From Brassica napus (Eukaryota > Streptophyta > Magnoliopsida > Brassicales > Brassicaceae), in the NCBI RefSeq assembly GCF_020379485.1, contig NC_063446.1, positions 25,446,610 through 25,510,609 on the forward strand: a stretch of 64,000 nt of DNA, in the 5' to 3' direction. The translations under genes and the position numbers were made by a program. The notes under the pieces were generated by a model that saw only the letters and a program-made list of their open reading frames with translations, did no database searches and was not told the DNA's origin. This document shows positions 54,081 to 64,000 of the stretch, piece by piece. The first letter of the stretch is position 1. The number at the start of each line of letters is the position of its first letter.

Positions 54081-55735
54081 TTTCGCGCGGAATATTGTTT
54101 TATTATTGCTAAGAGCATGATTTTATTTTTGGATAATGTAATTATGTTATCGTTTTTATTTGTTAAGATCATTATTTGATGTTTTTAGTTTGTTATGTAG
54201 TAGGTGATAAGTTAATATATTTTGCGTTTGTTTTTTTTTGAATAATGTGTTGTTGTGTATATAGTACTTGTTAGTAGTCAAATGAGCTTCTAACGTAAAC
54301 TAATATTGAATTTCAATAACTTTGCATCTACGCATTTGTTGATTCTAAGATTAACGGTTTCATCGTCAAAATTGTATTATATTTTTTTCATACTTTTGAA
54401 AATTATAATTTTTAAGATGTTTTTTGCCTTCTCCCCATATTTTAAACTTGAGCCCTCACCGTCTATGTATTTCGTTACAAATCTGGTGTGCGGTGCTTCT
54501 CACCATCACCGGAAAAAGACTCACATTTTTCTCTTGTTCTTCTTGTCTTCTTCACCTATGAGATTATATGGTATTTGTTGCAGAATGGGTTTATGAGTTT
54601 TCAGTTGTTCGGTTGCTTCCCACGGCATTGTATGTTGTTCCAGTCAATATTGATTGCTCCTCTTCTTCCTTAGATTTCAGCTGATGTTAGGAACTGCATC
54701 TCCTTGGTTGGGTCAGAGTTTATTCGTCTTTGATTTTGTATTCCTCGTCGTTGGCTTACCGTCAATAGTCTCTGCTCGTTTTGGTTTTCAAGATCCAGTT
54801 TTTGGTGTTCTGACTTCTATGCTCTCTTTCATATATAGCTCGAGGACGGCTCCATAGTTTTCTGATTTCGCTCCGTCTCCCTTTCCCTCTCTATTCTTGC
54901 ATCTCTTTGCAGCTTTCATCGCATCTCTGGTGGCTCTCCCTTTCACCATGTTTGCCAGTCGAGATTTGGATAATGTTTTCGTTCGTGTATGCTATGTGGG
55001 CTTGGAAGGTTATTTCTGGTCTCAAGTTTAGTCTCTGATTTTTTGGTGGTTGTCTTCCATTCTCCCTCTCTCAAGTTGCTTCTTTTCTTTCCATGTTTTC
55101 CTTGGTATAGGTGTGCGGAGTTAGTCTCTTGGAGCTTTGGTCCCTTCTATCCAGAGCTTTGTGGTTTTTCAGTTGCATGCCGTATTGTATGTTCTTTTTT
55201 AGTCTGTGAGGTGTTTCTTTCTTTTTAGCTACTGGTTGTGATTCCGGTGTTTTAGGAATATATTTTTCTGCTTTTTGGTGGCTTTGGCCTTTCGATTATT
55301 ATTCTTCCTTTGGCCCGCTTTTTTAGTTTATGTGTTGGTTGTCTAGTTTCTTATTCTTAATTTGATTATCTTATGATACTAATATTGAAATAAATATAAT
55401 TTGTAAATGAAATAATAAAAATTAGTAAAAATAATAAAATGATGAAAAGTCTTGCTATTTTTAGGTGTGAATAAATTAAATATTTAAAATATATTTATAT
55501 TATTTTATTTATTTCTTGAATTTTAGAGACCAATAAGTGTGAGAAGGATTAGATAATACACAATTAGAAATTGATGGAGAAAATTGCAATAATTTAAAAG
55601 AAAAAGAATTTAAATACACAAAAAAACATGAGGACACATGTCAACAAACCCCCCTTCCACATGTCATAAGAAGGGAAAAAGCCAACTTTATATATAAAGA
55701 TTGATAACTTGTATTTTGTAATTAAACACATTCTA
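54081..55735. mobile_element. Unclassified ~1.65-kb insertion in the duplicated upstream DNA
   Basis: Absent from the original copy (between 28,820 and 28,930). T-rich on the plus strand, with short open frames of 60-100 codons and no recognised domain. The right edge read on the minus strand starts TCAATCTTTATATATAAAGTT, similar to some Brassicaceae Helitron 5' ends, and the left edge has CGCGCGG, but I cannot find a convincing CTRR terminus. Its mobile origin is inferred from the paralog comparison alone. Confidence 0.45.
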
Positions 55736-56330
55736 TATAAAATATTATTACTCCTTGTTTGCTTATCAAATGAAAACTCAGATGTGTGTTTACTTATGTA
55801 TAATGTTCTGTTTTATTTAATTTCAGGTTCGTTAGTAGTGGGATGAACTTATTTTGACTCAATAAAACTGAAGCTGTATGAATTGTTAGTCACTTATGTG
55901 TTTTTAGTACTATCCACCTTTGTGGAACCAACCGAGTTTGTGTATCGGTTTGCTTGTTTTTTCATCTTGAGATCTATGAGCAGAAGGCGTATGGGAGGAA
56001 GAACCGAAGAGAGAAACAATTAGTGGCTTACATTAAGAGTCACAGCATCAGCATCTCAGCTTCCGTTCTCTACTTAATGACGATGGAGATTTAACTAGAG
56101 AATAAGCGTGAAAAAAAGACTAATTTGTCAAACTAAATTTAATTACGTTTTCTACTTTTGATGATATAAAACTAACTTCATGTTCAAATTTTCAAGTTTC
56201 AACGGACCAAACCCGATGAAAAGTTAGATTACTAGAGAGAGGAATGATTTATATAGCAAATGGTGGTGGTGAGTTCATAGCTGGCATTTAGTGTCCTGGT
56301 CTTCTCTCACCAAGACAGACACCATCATCT
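55736..56330. other. Duplicated ASD1 upstream DNA, second part
   Basis: Degenerate copy of about 28,940-29,310 (shared TATCCACCTTTGTGGAACCA and GAAGGCGTATGGGAGGAAGA). It marks the far edge of the ASD1 duplication. The original copy is broken at the same point by the LTR-like repeat at 29,311. Confidence 0.8.
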
Positions 56331-56694
56331 GATATTTTTGCTAGCTATAAAAGCTATTGCTTTCTTCAAATAGTACCTTGCCGGACTCTATGTTCTTTGT
56401 TTATCATTAAACACAGAAGGATCATTCCATAAAAAGATCTCACCTAAGAACCTAATTCCAATTTCTTTTGAACATTTTGGTTCACCAGGAGTAAACTAAC
56501 TCCACCATCAAAGATTGGTTAGGGGTTCATTCAAAGTTCGATAATAATAATAAAATTAAGAAATAAATTCAAAAGAGAGGGTAGATGTCTTGTTATACAA
56601 CAGAAAAGAGAGCTCCTAAATGCCACTTAAATATCTATATAGATTCTGTTTTCTTAATACAGACATTGAAGGTACTCAAAACACTAAATTCTTG
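56331..56694. other. R3H gene 3' UTR and intergenic
   Basis: No coding similarity. The bases nearest 56,694 are probably the 3' UTR of the R3H gene. Confidence 0.5.
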
Positions 56695-58118
56695 TCAGGG
56701 ATTGCTTGCAGAAGGATGCCTGCAGGGTAAAGAAAAGAGTAAGCAATGGCTATCAGGAATAATCTAATGGACAAAACAACAACAGTTTAGTACGAGCAAA
56801 CCTGAAGTCTGGACGGTTCAACGAATGCACATAGTTCATAGAGGGCAAGTTCGGCCACGGTGTGTAACCACCCGGGTTGTTAATAAACGGACTCATAACC
56901 GGATGCCCGTAGCTTAGATTAGCTTGATGACCTCTTGGCATCTGCGGGAAGCCCCCATCGTGAAATGGCATATGCATTGGCATCGGACTGAAGCTTTGAC
57001 CAGATGGCATAACCCTAACGTACCTACAAAACATGAATTAATGGAATGTCAGCCCGTTCAAGAAGAGATGGAATGGTGTTTTTACCTGTAGGCAGGATCC
57101 GCTACATATCTGTCATAGCTCCTGTCATAATCAGGATCGTACCGATCTTTCTCCCTATCTCTGATAATAGCTACTCTAGAAGTCCTCGAACCACCAGCAT
57201 CAACAGCAGCACTATTACTAACCGCCACGTCATTCTCATTTCGGTTTACACCTTCAAGAGGAGGAGAATCTTCAGAGTCAGAGCTACTAGGACTGTTAAA
57301 GATCCGAGCCCGGGCCTTATCATACTCTTCTTTCCTCTCCTCAACACTCCTCAGAAGATTCTGCTGCACTCCACACCCGCCACCTCCGCTCCCGGATCCT
57401 CTCTTGGGTCTAGCCTTGATTGCAATCTTGAAGCCCTCTGGTCTACCGTTCTCAGGCTGCTTAACGGGGATTTCTGATAAGCAGACGTGAGGAAACCTGC
57501 TCTCGGCTGTCTTTGTCACCAAGATCCTGTTGTCTGATCCGTCTAGAGAACCGTTACCGTTCTCCAAAGACATTGTCGCTAGTCCGTAATGCTGAGCGAC
57601 TCGGTGTGCGGCGAGACGCAGGTAAGACGTTGGAAAGGGTTGGAACTCGAACTGGAGCTGGTCAGGGTTTTGAAAGAACTTTTGTATGTCGAGCTCCATA
57701 CGCAGAACTGAAACACGTAACGACAAAAAGATGCAACCTTTATCCATCATCACCCATCAACCACATTTAAAGAATCTTTCCAGATATAGAAATTAAACGA
57801 AAAAGTGTTGACATTTGAGGGTAATAATGCAAAACAGAGTGATTAGTCAAGTTTCAATGTTCATGATGCCAATGAAAACAACACGCAACCGTAATCACCA
57901 AAACATTGAATCGAGGAAAGGATTGAACTTTAGAGAAACCCATGATTCTCCAATTCTATCAAACCCTAGAAAGCTAATGAGAACAGATCAATATGTGAAA
58001 TTGAATCGTGGGTTTGGGAGAGAATTGACTAACTGGTGAGACGATGACGAGGGTTCTGAAGAGCTTCGACCAGGAAAGGATCCACCATAGCTTCCTTCTC
58101 GGTCATAGGGGCGGCCAT
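56695..58118 (-). CDS. R3H-SUZ domain single-stranded nucleic acid-binding protein
   Basis: Four exons (58034-58118, 57086-57707, 56802-57023, 56695-56719) encode 317 aa. It starts MAAPMTEKEAMVDPFLVEAL. Residues ~30-100 form an R3H domain: MELDIQKFFQNPDQLQFEFQ, YLRLAAHRVAQHYGL (the R-x3-H motif in RLAAHRVAQH). A SUZ-type segment follows (IKARPKRG, RSVEERKEEYDKARARIFN). The C-terminal part is Arg/Asp/Tyr-rich then Pro/Met/Gly-rich and ends HPSASNP. The last exon codes only 25 bases. Known for the family: R3H domains bind single-stranded RNA/DNA. The match to At3g10770 rests on gene order and similarity. The exact function is unknown. Confidence 0.9.
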
Positions 58119-58675
58119 AGATTAGCTTATCTCTCTCTCCTCTGTTTTGAAATCTCTTTCGCCGGAGATTAGAAGAGAAAGCACATCATGGAGACAAAAA
58201 GGAGATTATTGTTTCTGATGAGCATTCTGGCGAAACGATGAGGATGAAGGAAGATGAAAAGACCTTCTCGACCTTTATCTCTCTTTCTCTGCCAATCAAG
58301 TTGGGAGAATTAAAAAGAAAGTTGCTGCTGCCTTGAGTTTTTTTTTTTTTTTTTTTTTAATATTCTTTTATAGGTAGGTCTGTTTTATTTATTTTTGTGG
58401 ATTAAATTGTTGGACTTTTGGACAAATTGAATATGTTTTTTTTTTTTGTGATGACTAAAATTTATTTTTTAAGAAGTGGGTTTTGCAAAGTTGATTTGGT
58501 GGAATCATAAAAATATAAAAAAAGTATTGATCTTTCTTCTAGAAGTTGGGTAGTTGTGTGATACTTCGTTTATTCATGTGAATAGACACTGCATTTTGTC
58601 TATAATTACAAATGTACAATAGTTTCATCTAGCAAAGTGGGGGAGACATTGTACATTTTGATCAGATCAAACCAC
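58119..58675. other. R3H gene promoter region
   Basis: Contains the R3H 5' UTR/promoter and a T run near 58,338-58,359. The segment 58,490-58,530 (GCAAAGTTGATTTGGTGGAA...) recurs inside the neighbouring CACTA element at 59,237-59,330. Confidence 0.55.
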
Positions 58676-59099
58676 CACTACAAGAAAACGTGCCCATAAC
58701 AACGAAGATTTACGACGAAAATATTTTGTCGTAAATTTACATGGTGTTTACAACGCAGTTACGAGGAATCCAACTTTCGTCGTAAACGCCATGTAAATTT
58801 ATGACGAATAATGTTCGTCGTAAAATCCATGTAACTTTACGACGAAAGTACGTGGAATGAGAAATACGTCGTAATCATTACATCGACATTACAACAAAAC
58901 ATGTTACCGTTATATTTAGGTGAAAACGTGTATTCAATGTGCTTTAACTTACCTAATTTCGTCGTAAAGTCGTTGTAAATATTATGTTAAAACCATGTAA
59001 AATCCATGTAAAACATTCCTTGTAAAATCGTTGTTATATTTCAACTACCCAACTCAAAAATTTCTCTATATATATGTCATTTCCCACAACTCTCTTCCT

Positions 59100-59340
59100 C
59101 ACAACACACAAACGGAAAAAAAAATCCAAAAAAAAATCAGAAAAAAAGATTTTAAAAAAAAATCTAAGAAAAAAATGCCCGGTGGCGGTACAACACAAAA
59201 ATATAAAATCTAAGAAAAAAATGCCCAGTGGCGGTGCAAAGTTGATTTGGTGGAATCATAAAAATATAAAAAAATCTAAGAAAAAAATGCCCGGTGGAAT
59301 CATAAAAATATAAAAAAAGTATTAAAACGGATCATAATTT
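59100..59340 (+). repeat. Short tandem A-rich repeat in the CACTA leader
   Basis: Three copies of AATCTAAGAAAAAAATGCCC-type sequence at about 59,160, 59,207 and 59,273, mixed with copies of TGGAATCATAAAAATATAAA. The latter also occurs outside the element at 58,500. Confidence 0.8.
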
Positions 59341-59353
59341 ACCTGAGAATTGC

Positions 59354-62300
59354 ATGGATGCATGGGCGGAGTTGTTTAAAGAGTATTTGCCAGAAGACAA
59401 CGTGTCTGCTGAATCTTATTATGAGATTCAGAAATTGGTTTATAGTCTTGGGTTGCCTTCGGAGATGATTGATGTTTGCATCGACAACTGCATGATCTAC
59501 TGGAAAGAAGATGACAAGTTAGAAGAGTGTCGATTCTGCAAAAAACCACGATTCAAACCGCAAGGCCGTGGGAGGAATAGGGTACCGTACCAAAGGATGT
59601 GGTACCTACCAATTACAGACAGATTGAAAAGATTATATCAATCTGAGAGGACTGTTGCGTCGATGAGTTGGCATGCGGAACATGTCCAGAGAGATGGTGA
59701 GGTTGCACATCCATCAGACGCAAGAGCGTGGAAACATTTCAACAAGGTACACGCAAATTTTGCTACAAATATTCGAAATGTCTATCTTGGGTTATGCACC
59801 GATGGATTTAGTCCATTTGGAATGTCTGGTAGACAATATTCTTTGTGGCCAGTCATTCTTACGTCGTACAATTTACCGCCGGATATGTGCATGGAACAAG
59901 AATTTCTATTTTTGACCATATTAATCCCTGGGCCGAAGCATCCAAAACGGTCTCTTGATGTTTTTCTTCAACCGTTGATAGAAGAGCTAAAGCAATTGTG
60001 GTCAGAAGGGGTGAGGACGTACGATTGTTCCTTGAAAAATAATTTTACGATGCGAGCAGACGATAAGTGATTTCCCTTCTTATGGGATGTTGTCTGGCTG
60101 GACAACACATGGAAGATTATCTTGTCCATATTGTCTTGGATCGACGGATGCTTTTCAACTGAAGAATGGTAGGAAGAGTTGTTGGTTTGATTGTCATCGT
60201 CGCTTTCTTCCACTTGCCCATCCGTACATAAGAAATAAGACATTGTTTCGGCACAAAAAAAATGTCAGAGACGGTCCTCCTCCATATCTCACCGGCCAGC
60301 AGATCGAAGCAGACATTGATTATTACGGAGCTCAGGAAACAGTTAAAGTTGGAGGAAATTGGCATGTTCCTGGAAATATGTCTGATGGGTATGGTGTCTC
60401 TCACAATTGGCATAAGAAGAGTATATTTTGGGAGCTACCCTATTGGAAGGATCTTCTCTTACGCCGTAATCTGGATGTCATGCATATTGAGAAGAACTTT
60501 TTTGAGAATATCATGAATACATTACTTAACGTCCCTGGGAAGACAAAAGGTAACAAAAAGTCAAGGATGGACTTACCTGATATTTGCCCAAGAAGTGAGT
60601 TACATATCAAGAGCAATGGAAACGTTCCTGTTCCCATCTTCCGGTTGTTATCAGAAGCCAAAACAACCTTGTTTGACTGGGTTGCATCAGAATTTAAGTT
60701 TCCTGATGGTTATGTTTCAAATCTGTCAAGATGTGTTGAACGAGGTCAAAAGTTCTCCGGAATGAAGAGTCATGATTGTCATGTGTTTATGCAACGACTA
60801 CTTCCATTTTCTTTTGCCGAGCTCCTTCCAACAAATATCCATGAAGCACTTGCAGGTAATTATAATTTTATAATATATATACATATGTTATGAAATGTTA
60901 TTAATTTGATTACTTTTGCAATATACAGCCATCGGCGCATTTTTCAGAGATCTTAGCACACGTACGTTCAAGGAAGAAGTCATCGAACAACTTCATCATA
61001 ACATTCCGATCATATTGTGCAACCTAGAGAAGATATTTCCTCCTTCATTTTTGACGTCATGGAGCATCTAGTTGTCCACCTACCGTATGAAGCATTGCTT
61101 CGTGGACCTGTTCACAACGGATGGATGTATCCGTATGAGCGACAGATTAAACATTTGAAGGGGAAAACAAGAAATCTTGCAAAGTTGGAAGTTTAATAGT
61201 TGTGGGGAGTTTGACAGCCGAAACATCTAACTTCACATCATACTACTTTGCTCCAACTGTTCGTACAAGAAAAAGAGTTCCTAGAAGATATGATGATGGT
61301 GGAGTACTGACATCATATCCAATTGATGGTGTTTCTCACATTTTCTGCGAAATTGCACGGTTTGGTGGTAAAACAAAAGAAGTATGGTGGTCATGTGAAG
61401 AGGATAAACATAGTGCCCACACTTATATTCTGCTCAACTGCGAGGATGCAGTGACCCGTTACTTTGAAAGGTAAATATTTTTGTGAATGTTAATTATATG
61501 AATTGAAGTTAATTATGTATGACATGATTATTTGTTTAATTTGCAGCATGTTTGTATCTCAAGTTGAAGAAGTAATACCAGAAATATCTGCAACTGATGT
61601 GGACACACGTAAAGATAAGCACTTTATCAAGTGGTTAAAATCACAGGTACGTAATATATCTCATACATTGATTAATTAAGTAAGTGTTTTGATACTTCAA
61701 TATTAATTAAGAATATCTGCTTTTTGCAGGTTGATTATGACGATCCTTATTGTCCCGTATGGTTTTACAAATTGGTTCAAGGTCCAGTTGCAAAGGTCAC
61801 CACATCACCTATGTATTTCACACGAGGATTTACCTTTCACACATACGAGTATGGGAGACATCGGGCAACGAGTAACTATGGAATATGTGTGAAAGGTGAA
61901 ACAGACTTTTACGGGATCTTGCAGGAGATTATTGAAGTGGAATTTCCGGGGTTATTGAAGCTAAAATGCGTCCTCTTCAAATGTGAATGGTTCGATCCTA
62001 TTGTGAGCCGAGGGATTCGGTATAACAAATTTGGTGTTGTGGATGTCAATTTTGGGAGAAGATAAAACAAATTTGAGCCTTTCATTTTAGCTTCACAAGC
62101 CGAGCAAGTTAGCTTCCTTCCTTATCCTCGGCTTCGAACTTCCAGGATAAACTGGTTAGGTGCTATCAAAATTATACCTCGTGGATGCATTGTCGCTGGA
62201 GAAGAACCGCCCTTGCAAGAAGAAGACGCTATCAATGAAGTTGAGGTACCAGAACAACCAACTGATGAAATCCTTTTGATCGACCCGCAAAACTTTCAAT

Positions 62301-62410
62301 ATGAAGATATTCCCGAAGATGCGACAGATGAAGGACGTGAAGACGAGTTCGAGAGAAGCGACGATGATGATTGTAATGATAGTGATGAGAACGACAACGA
62401 ATTAGAGTGA
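59354..62410 (+). pseudogene. CACTA TNP2-type transposase, multiply frameshifted
   Basis: In order: the Transposase_21 region (MDAWAELFKEYLPEDN, CRFCKKPRFKPQGRG, LCTDGFSPFGMSGRQYSLWP, FLQPLIEELKQLW); MLSGWTTHGRLSCPYC; WELPYWKDLLLRRNLDVMHI then EKNFFENIMNTLLNVPGKTK; the DUF4218 region (AIGAFFRDLSTRT, ILCNLEKIFPP); and the DUF4216 region (VWFYKLVQGPVAKVTTSPMY). The tail is acidic. Introns appear near 60,856-60,929, 61,471-61,546 and 61,647-61,729. Defects: a ~11-base deletion near 60,056 causing a stop, a one-base loss near 61,049, another frame change near 61,190 and an in-frame stop near 62,063. Known role: cuts and joins CACTA ends. This copy should be inactive. Confidence 0.88.
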
Positions 62411-62699
62411 TGTAATATTGATGAGAACGAAAACGATTTTGAGTGATGTATATGTAACAAATGTTGTATTTCTCTATTGTAACGTATGTTTAAAGAAATA
62501 TTGTTTTTTTACCATCTTAATGTATGTGTAACAAATGTTGTTTTATATAATATGTATTTCTTTAGTTTTTAAAAAATTATTTGGAGTTTTAGGGTTTTAG
62601 AGTTTAAGTTGGAGAAAGAGCAAGAAGTAGTAGAGAAGAGATATGATGTTAGAGGATATGTGACTTTGGGGTTTAGGGATTTCATTCTCGGTATTTAGG

Positions 62700-62940
62700 G
62701 TTAAGCGTTGTAAAATCGTCGTAAATGGTTATCTATACCACGTAATTTCGTCGTAAATGGAAAAACGCGGGCCTGGTAACTTCGTCGTAAACGCGGGCCT
62801 GGTAAATTCGTCGTAAACCGACGTTTCGACGTAATTTCGTCGTAAATCGAAAAACGCGGGTCTGGTAACTTCGTCGTAAATGAAAAAACGCGGGCCTGGT
62901 AACTTCGTCGTAATATTACGTCGCGTTTACGATGAATCAT
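62700..62940. repeat. Internal array of CACTA subterminal-type motifs
   Basis: At least eight TCGTCGTAA words within 240 bases, interleaved with AACGCGGGCCTGGTAA-type spacers repeated about five times. It lies between the two transposon genes and just before the leader of the second. Such motifs normally cluster at CACTA ends, where they bind the TnpA-like protein. Confidence 0.85.
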
Positions 62941-63013
62941 TTTCTATATATTGAGACGCCGAGACGGGGCTTCCTCGTTCATTCCTCCCAAACTCCTTTC
63001 CTCTCCCTCTAAG

Positions 63014-63214
63014 GTAAACTCTCTTTCCTCCTTTTTTTTAAAGTTAGTTTAGGTGATTAATTAGTTAGGTAATTAGTTTAGGTGATTAGTTAGGTAATTA
63101 GTTTAGGTGATTAGTTAGATGACGGAATACTATAGTTTAGGTGATTAGTTAGGTAACGGGATAATTTTTTAATTATGTCATCATAATTGATTAAATTTAT
63201 TTAAATTTTTTTAG
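63014..63214 (+). other. Leader intron of the second CACTA gene with short repeats
   Basis: A GT at 63,014 (CTCTAAG|GTAAACTC) and an AG at 63,213-63,214 directly before the ATG suggest a 5' UTR intron. It contains three to four copies of GGTGATTAGTTAGGTAAT-like units. Confidence 0.6.
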
Positions 63215-64000
63215 ATGACTCATAGAAGGAAACCAGCAGCACCTACTTATGCCCAGTTGTTTGGCGATGGTTCCGGTACATCTTCTTCCGGTCCATCGTC
63301 TTCCGATGCAGTTCCAGACTCTCAGACTTCTCAGAGAGTTTTTTCGAGTCCTCCTCTTTCACCGCAGATGCCTCCACCTCCTCCTCCAGCGGCTGCACCT
63401 CAGCCTGTCCCAGAAGGTGCAGTTCATCCGGATTTGCGTGTGCCTTCATATGCTCCCTTCGCGAGATATACGGTGGAGGATTTGCTTGCCCAGCCTGGAC
63501 GGGAGGGTTTGGATGTTCTAGACCCCGAGGAACTTATTGGTAAGTTATTAATTTTTATTACATTAAAATGTAAATTATTTTTATTTTCTAACTGTTAAAT
63601 TGTTTTTTTTTTCAGGTTTGGGGCTAACAACCGTGTTAGCCGGAGCGTTTCGGCGACGATTAAGGGTTGCTACGACGGGGCATATCCGAACTGGAGTAAG
63701 ACACCAAATCACGTTAAGATCACGTGGTTTAAATGTTTTGCAGTAAGATTTTTAAATGTAATTAAATTTTCACTTTTAAATATATATATATATTTTTTTA
63801 ATATTTATTATTAATTGTAATTGTTTCAAAAATTTTATGTTTCAGCAAAAGTGGCATTGGTCTTTGGCAATCACCGAGAGGGTGAAGGCGGAATTCGTTG
63901 CAAAGGCAAATATCCGCCTCTGCAACACAGTCTCTGATTGGAAGGACAAGTGGGAGATCTACGGGTATGAGGGAAAGCCCACTGAGCTCACGACAGATAT
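63215..64000 (+). CDS. Ptta/En/Spm-type plant transposon protein, 5' part
   Basis: Exons about 63,215-63,539, 63,616-63,742 and 63,846 to the window end. It starts MTHRRKPAAPTYAQLFGDGS, followed by a Ser/Pro-rich segment and RYTVEDLLAQPGREGLDV. The later exons encode FGANNRVSRSVSATIKGCYD, NHVKITWFKCFA and QKWHWSLAITERVKAEFVAK, the pattern of the plant Ptta/En/Spm (Transposase_24) family. With the simple GT at 63,540 and AG at 63,615 the two sides are one base out of phase, so either the first junction is elsewhere or there is a frameshift. The family's role is probably DNA binding for CACTA transposition, like TnpA. Confidence 0.7.

Larger units (their letters stand above)
58676..64000 (+). 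mobile_element. CACTA (En/Spm) DNA transposon, 3' end outside window
   Basis: Starts with the terminal repeat CACTACAAGAAAACGTGCC at 58,676. Subterminal motifs of the type TTTCGTCGTAAA/TTTACGACGAAA are scattered to about 59,035. Two genes follow in the same direction: a TNP2-type transposase (broken) and a Ptta/En/Spm-type second protein. A further array of the same TCGTCGTAA motif lies at 62,700-62,940 between them. The other end is beyond the window, so size and target duplication cannot be stated. Confidence 0.88.

Overview
The window is plant nuclear DNA from the Brassicaceae, most likely Brassica or a close relative. The evidence is many short GT-AG introns, AT-rich intergenic sequence, and a gene order that matches, from memory, the Arabidopsis chromosome 3 interval At3g10640 to At3g10770. 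In order the genes are VPS60 (ESCRT-III), NUP136/NUP1, CPK2, NAP7/ABCI6 (plastid SufC), GYRA (organellar gyrase A), PME24/RHS12 (pectin methylesterase), ASD1 (GH51 arabinofuranosidase) and an R3H-SUZ protein. I see no counterparts of several interval members, and the galacturonokinase locus survives only as a relic. That pattern is expected from gene loss after the Brassica genome triplication.

Positions 1-28,000 are gene-dense and mostly intact. All exon-intron structures were worked out by hand from splice sites and protein similarity. The genes are ordinary single plant genes without operons: two plastid maintenance genes (NAP7, GYRA), two cell-wall enzymes (PME24, ASD1), a calcium-dependent kinase, a nuclear basket protein and the start of an ESCRT-III subunit.

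Positions 28,000-56,600 are a mobile-element and relic zone. A tandem duplication of ASD1 plus upstream DNA gave a second copy that now lies in pieces at 45,739-46,035, 52,527-54,080 and 55,735-56,330. Between the two copies are a SINE inside a membrane-protein locus, a PPR pseudogene, a Helitron-like element with internal duplications, a degenerate Copia element with TA...CA LTR ends, a truncated DUF247 pseudogene, and a terminal-inverted-repeat element carrying a roughly 1-kb minisatellite rich in the E2F-site word TTTCCCGCC. A second Copia insertion splits exon 12 of the ASD1 duplicate. That insertion is rearranged, so one LTR-PBS-gag segment faces an inverted copy of itself, forming a natural ~1.3-kb hairpin locus.

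Positions 56,695-58,118 hold the R3H gene. From 58,676 to the window end lies a CACTA (En/Spm) element with a broken TNP2-type transposase gene and the start of a second, Ptta/En/Spm-type gene. An internal array of its TCGTCGTAA-type subterminal motif lies between the two genes.

The strongest candidates for new biology are the Copia LTR-gag inverted repeat, the E2F-motif minisatellite element, the PME intron whose two splice sites lie in an 18-nt duplication, and the paralog-documented insertion site of a hAT-type MITE in ASD1.
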